Of a stretch of DNA of 64,000 bases, positions 59,095 through 64,000 are shown piece by piece. The position numbers and the translations under genes were made by a program. The notes under the pieces were generated by a model, which was given only the letters and a program-made list of their open reading frames with translations, had not been told where the DNA came from and did not search any database. Position 1 is the first letter of the stretch; every line of letters begins with the position of its first letter. The stretch is from Thermus scotoductus DSM 8553 (GTDB lineage: Bacteria; Deinococcota; Deinococci; Deinococcales; Thermaceae), in contig NZ_KB905736.1 of NCBI RefSeq assembly GCF_000381045.1, positions 1-64,000 of the forward strand, given 5' to 3'.

Positions 59095-59107
59095 CGCAAG
59101 CTTCCTC
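59075..59107 (+). pseudogene. Remnant of a VapC-like PIN toxin (first 11 codons)
   Basis: From a TTG at 59075, GGGAGG nine bases ahead, the frame reads LNWAVLDASFL, the opening strand of PIN-domain VapC toxins with the first catalytic Asp. It overlaps the antitoxin stop as in vapBC operons. It then runs without stop into the ATG of the cyclo-ligase. Confidence 0.55.
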
Positions 59108-62434
<3,327 letters not shown>

Positions 62435-62503
62435 AAGCCCTCCTTCTTTGATACTCTACTCCTTAAGGGTCCAGCTTGGCTAGGGGCATTTGCCCAAAAG
62501 GGG

Positions 62504-63010
62504 CTATTCCTCCTGGTCCGCCTGGTGGAGCCTTTGGCCCCAGAGGCTTTGCGGGCGGTGGTGCTCCAGGACCAAAGCCCGCACCTCGGGGTCCTGAATG
62601 CGCTCCGCAGCGTACAGGGGGTGGTGGCGGCGCACCTGGAAGGCCCCCAAGATCCCCTTGCGCAGGGGATAAGGGGGTACGGGGAGGGCGTAAAGCCCGG
62701 TGAGGATGCGCTCCAGGGGACGGTAGGGCCTCAGGGCCTTTCCCGCATCGTGAAGAAGGGCAGCCCGGATGGCGAAGGCAGGGGCCTCAGGGTAGTGCTT
62801 CAGGAGCCTTTTCGCCACCCGCACCGCATGGGCCCGGTCCCTGGGGTCCATGGAAAGGTAAAGGGTGCGCTCCTCCTCCTGCAGAAAGGCCAGGGCGAAG
62901 GCATCGTCCGGCTCCTCGCCTCGAGGGAAAAAAGCCTGAAAGAGGCGCCTGAGCCTCTTCGGCACCTTCCCAAACCCTCGTCCTAAGCCCGGGCTCCTGC
63001 GACCCAGCAA
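62504..63010 (-). CDS. HD-domain hydrolase, small
   Basis: 168 residues from a TTG at 63010. HD-fold residues: His in RDRAHAVRVAK (about 57), His-Asp in RAALLHDAGKAL (about 82-93), His-His in VRRHHPLYAAERI and LVLEHHRPQ. Likely a metal-dependent phosphohydrolase acting on a nucleotide or other phosphate ester; the substrate is not readable. The first 35 residues are Arg-rich and poorly family-like, and no ribosome site supports the TTG, so the true start may be internal. Four bases after the CsoR-like gene on the same strand. Confidence 0.72.
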   Translation of the reverse strand: MLGRRSPGLGRGFGKVPKRLRRLFQAFFPRGEEPDDAFALAFLQEEERTLYLSMDPRDRAHAVRVAKRLLKHYPEAPAFAIRAALLHDAGKALRPYRPLERILTGLYALPVPPYPLRKGILGAFQVRRHHPLYAAERIQDPEVRALVLEHHRPQSLWGQRLHQADQEE

Positions 63011-63014
63011 GGGG

Positions 63015-63296
63015 CTAGATGAACTTCTTCAGCATGGTGGCGATTTCCCCGGGTTTTTTGGGATCCACCTTGCCCTCGGAAACCCCGGCGGCGCAGATGT
63101 TGAGGAACTCCTCCAGGATCAAGGTGGCCGCCGCCTCCATGGCCTTTTTGGTGGCGGTCATCTGGGTGAGCACCTCGTCGCAGGGACGCCCCTCCGCCAC
63201 CATCTTCTGCAAACCCCTCACCTGGCCTTCGATACGCCGTAGCCGCTTAAGGATGTTTTCTACGGTCTCTTGCCTCAGCTCGGTGGTCTTGGTCAT
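63015..63296 (-). CDS. CsoR/RcnR/CstR-family repressor with C-F-C sensor triad
   Basis: 93 residues, four-helix DUF156 fold. VENILKRLRRIEGQVRGLQK in helix 1, first sensor Cys in GRPCDEVLTQM (about 39), second Cys in EEFLNICAAG (about 68). In copper-sensing CsoR a His stands four residues before the second Cys; here it is Phe. The two-Cys, no-His pattern resembles the persulfide sensor CstR more than CsoR. Sits between dnaX and the HD gene. A consensus TATAAT is six bases before the ATG, flanked by G5 and C5 tracts as in operators of this family. Confidence 0.88.
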   Translation of the reverse strand: MTKTTELRQETVENILKRLRRIEGQVRGLQKMVAEGRPCDEVLTQMTATKKAMEAAATLILEEFLNICAAGVSEGKVDPKKPGEIATMLKKFI

Positions 63297-63325
63297 GGGG
63301 GCATTATATACCAGTACCCCCTATG
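63297..63325 (-). promoter_or_regulatory. Promoter and candidate operator of the CsoR-like gene
   Basis: On the minus strand: GGGGGTA, a TA-rich centre containing TATAAT (63303-63308), then GCCCCC and the ATG six bases after the -10. G-tract and C-tract flanking an AT centre is the general operator form of the CsoR family, so repressor and polymerase would compete here. Confidence 0.6.
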
Positions 63326-64000
63326 TCGTCTTCACTCAGCGGTTCCTCGGCCTCGGGAAGCCTGGGCCTGCGCACCCCTAGAAGCCGCGCCCCCAGGAGC
63401 CGGGCGATCTCCACCAGGCGCCGGTTGGGATCCTCAGGAGGCCTGATGGGGTCCTCCGCCGGAGCCTCTTGGCCAAAGGGATCCACCTCCCCTCGCCAAG
63501 AAGCCTCTGCGGATGGTGGCCTTTCGGCTGGCTCGGGCAAGGCATCCCACGGCTCCTCCTCCCCTTCAGGAAAACCCCTGGCCTCCTGGACACTCCCTTT
63601 GGGCAGGGCCGGGGAAGCGGGCTCGGAGGCCTTGGGCTCTTCCGAACGCCCACGTTTTTCCCCGGGCAAAGGAAGGTTCCGGGACGGGGGCCTAGGGTCT
63701 AGGCTTTTTTTTTCCAGGAGAAAGGCCACCTCCTCCACCCCGAAGTGGGCCCGCACCAGGGGGAGAAGGATGGCCCTTTGCTCCTCAGCCCGCTTGTGGT
63801 GGAAGGCCTTGCTCTCGGGGAAGCGAAGCACCAAGCGCCCTTCTTCCAGGTCCGGCCGGGCCTCCCTGAGGAAGGCCCTCAGGGTGGGCTTCAGGGCCTC
63901 GAGGAGCGCCCGCCACCTCCCGGCCAGGTCCCTTGGCATCTCCCCGGAAAGGCCTGCTTCCCTGGCGCCTGGTGGCACCAGGGGCTTGGTGGGATGGAAC
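63304..64000 (-). CDS. dnaX: DNA polymerase III subunit tau, C-terminal part (dnaX), cut by window edge
   Basis: 232 codons of the 3' end. The segment RWRALLEALKPTLRAFLREA and SKAFHHKRAEEQRAILLPLV followed by RAHFGVEEVAFLLEKK is the tau domain after the AAA+ core, which lies outside the window. An acidic Pro-rich linker and a C-terminal polymerase-binding tail (NRRLVEIARLLGARLLGVR, DDIGGTGI) follow. Clamp-loader subunit that ties polymerases to the helicase. The A9 tract at 63705-63713 is a slippage site giving the short gamma form. The CsoR-like gene follows seven bases after the stop. Confidence 0.9.
   Translation of the reverse strand, partial: FHPTKPLVPPGAREAGLSGEMPRDLAGRWRALLEALKPTLRAFLREARPDLEEGRLVLRFPESKAFHHKRAEEQRAILLPLVRAHFGVEEVAFLLEKKSLDPRPPSRNLPLPGEKRGRSEEPKASEPASPALPKGSVQEARGFPEGEEEPWDALPEPAERPPSAEASWRGEVDPFGQEAPAEDPIRPPEDPNRRLVEIARLLGARLLGVRRPRLPEAEEPLSEDDIGGTGI
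63705..63713 (-). promoter_or_regulatory. A9 slippage tract of dnaX (gamma/tau switch)
   Basis: Nine A on the minus strand within GAA AAA AAA AGC. With one A lost the frame ends at once (GCC TAG); with one gained it ends four codons on (AAG CCT AGA CCC TAG). Both products would be gamma-like, as described for T. thermophilus. Confidence 0.85.

Overview
The window is about 64 kb of high-GC (roughly two-thirds G+C by eye) chromosome that reads as a Thermus species. The grounds are a caa3-type oxidase with fused subunits I/III and II/c, a fused CtaA-CtaB haem synthase, a DnaE intein, a dnaX A9 slippage tract, start-proximal -10 boxes of the leaderless kind, and near-identity by eye of several proteins to remembered T. 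thermophilus homologues. I cannot name the species. Gene density is very high, strands alternate in short operons, and no gene-free stretch exceeds about 210 bases.

Layout. 1-2.5 kb: the 5' end of an IS transposase, a universal stress protein, an MFS exporter and tRNA-Arg. 2.5-10.9 kb: a membrane-anchored SurA/PpiC chaperone, phosphoglucomutase, a sugar ABC importer (binding protein plus two permeases, no ATPase), an orphan TRAP binding protein and a small lipoprotein. 10.9-20 kb: RNase HII, a secreted carboxylesterase, a molybdopterin oxidoreductase, a degenerate Nudix protein, ThiI, an amidase, an anion-permease remnant, MogA and an aminotransferase. 20-28.8 kb: folC with a Fur-family gene, hemC, pyruvate dehydrogenase E2 and E1, a divergent LysR gene, an FtsB-like division protein and a PerR-like regulator with a perfect 7-1-7 palindrome in its own promoter. 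28.9-39.5 kb: M17 aminopeptidase, DUF1385, mnmA, the pstSCAB phosphate importer with a Pho-box-like repeat, an MFS transporter, recF, a DciA-like helicase loader carrying a zinc knuckle, and three tRNAs (Val, Glu, Lys). 39.5-48.6 kb: an arginase-fold-like unknown, the caa3 oxidase operon with its haem A biosynthesis enzyme, pckA and pgi. 48.6-53.8 kb: a GNAT-acyl-CoA-synthetase fusion (Pat-like), a SpoU methyltransferase and groESL behind a CIRCE-like element. 53.8-64 kb: intein-bearing dnaE, an orphan VapB/Phd-type antitoxin whose toxin survives only as eleven codons fused to a 5-formyl-THF cyclo-ligase gene, a 2-oxoacid:ferredoxin oxidoreductase, an HD protein, a CsoR/CstR-family repressor and the 3' part of dnaX.

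How it fits together. Most genes are core: carbon entry (sugar ABC, pgm, pgi, pckA), acetyl-CoA formation by two routes (pyruvate dehydrogenase and a ferredoxin oxidoreductase), terminal respiration, phosphate uptake, replication (dnaE, dnaX, recF, dciA), protein folding (groESL, SurA-like) and tRNA thiolation (thiI, mnmA). Regulation can be read directly at several places: CIRCE, PerR-like box, LysR dyad, Pho-like repeat and a CsoR-like G/C-tract operator. I see no CRISPR array, rRNA, prophage or clear new defence system. The most unusual item is the decayed toxin-antitoxin locus that now appears to supply the start of a folate gene.
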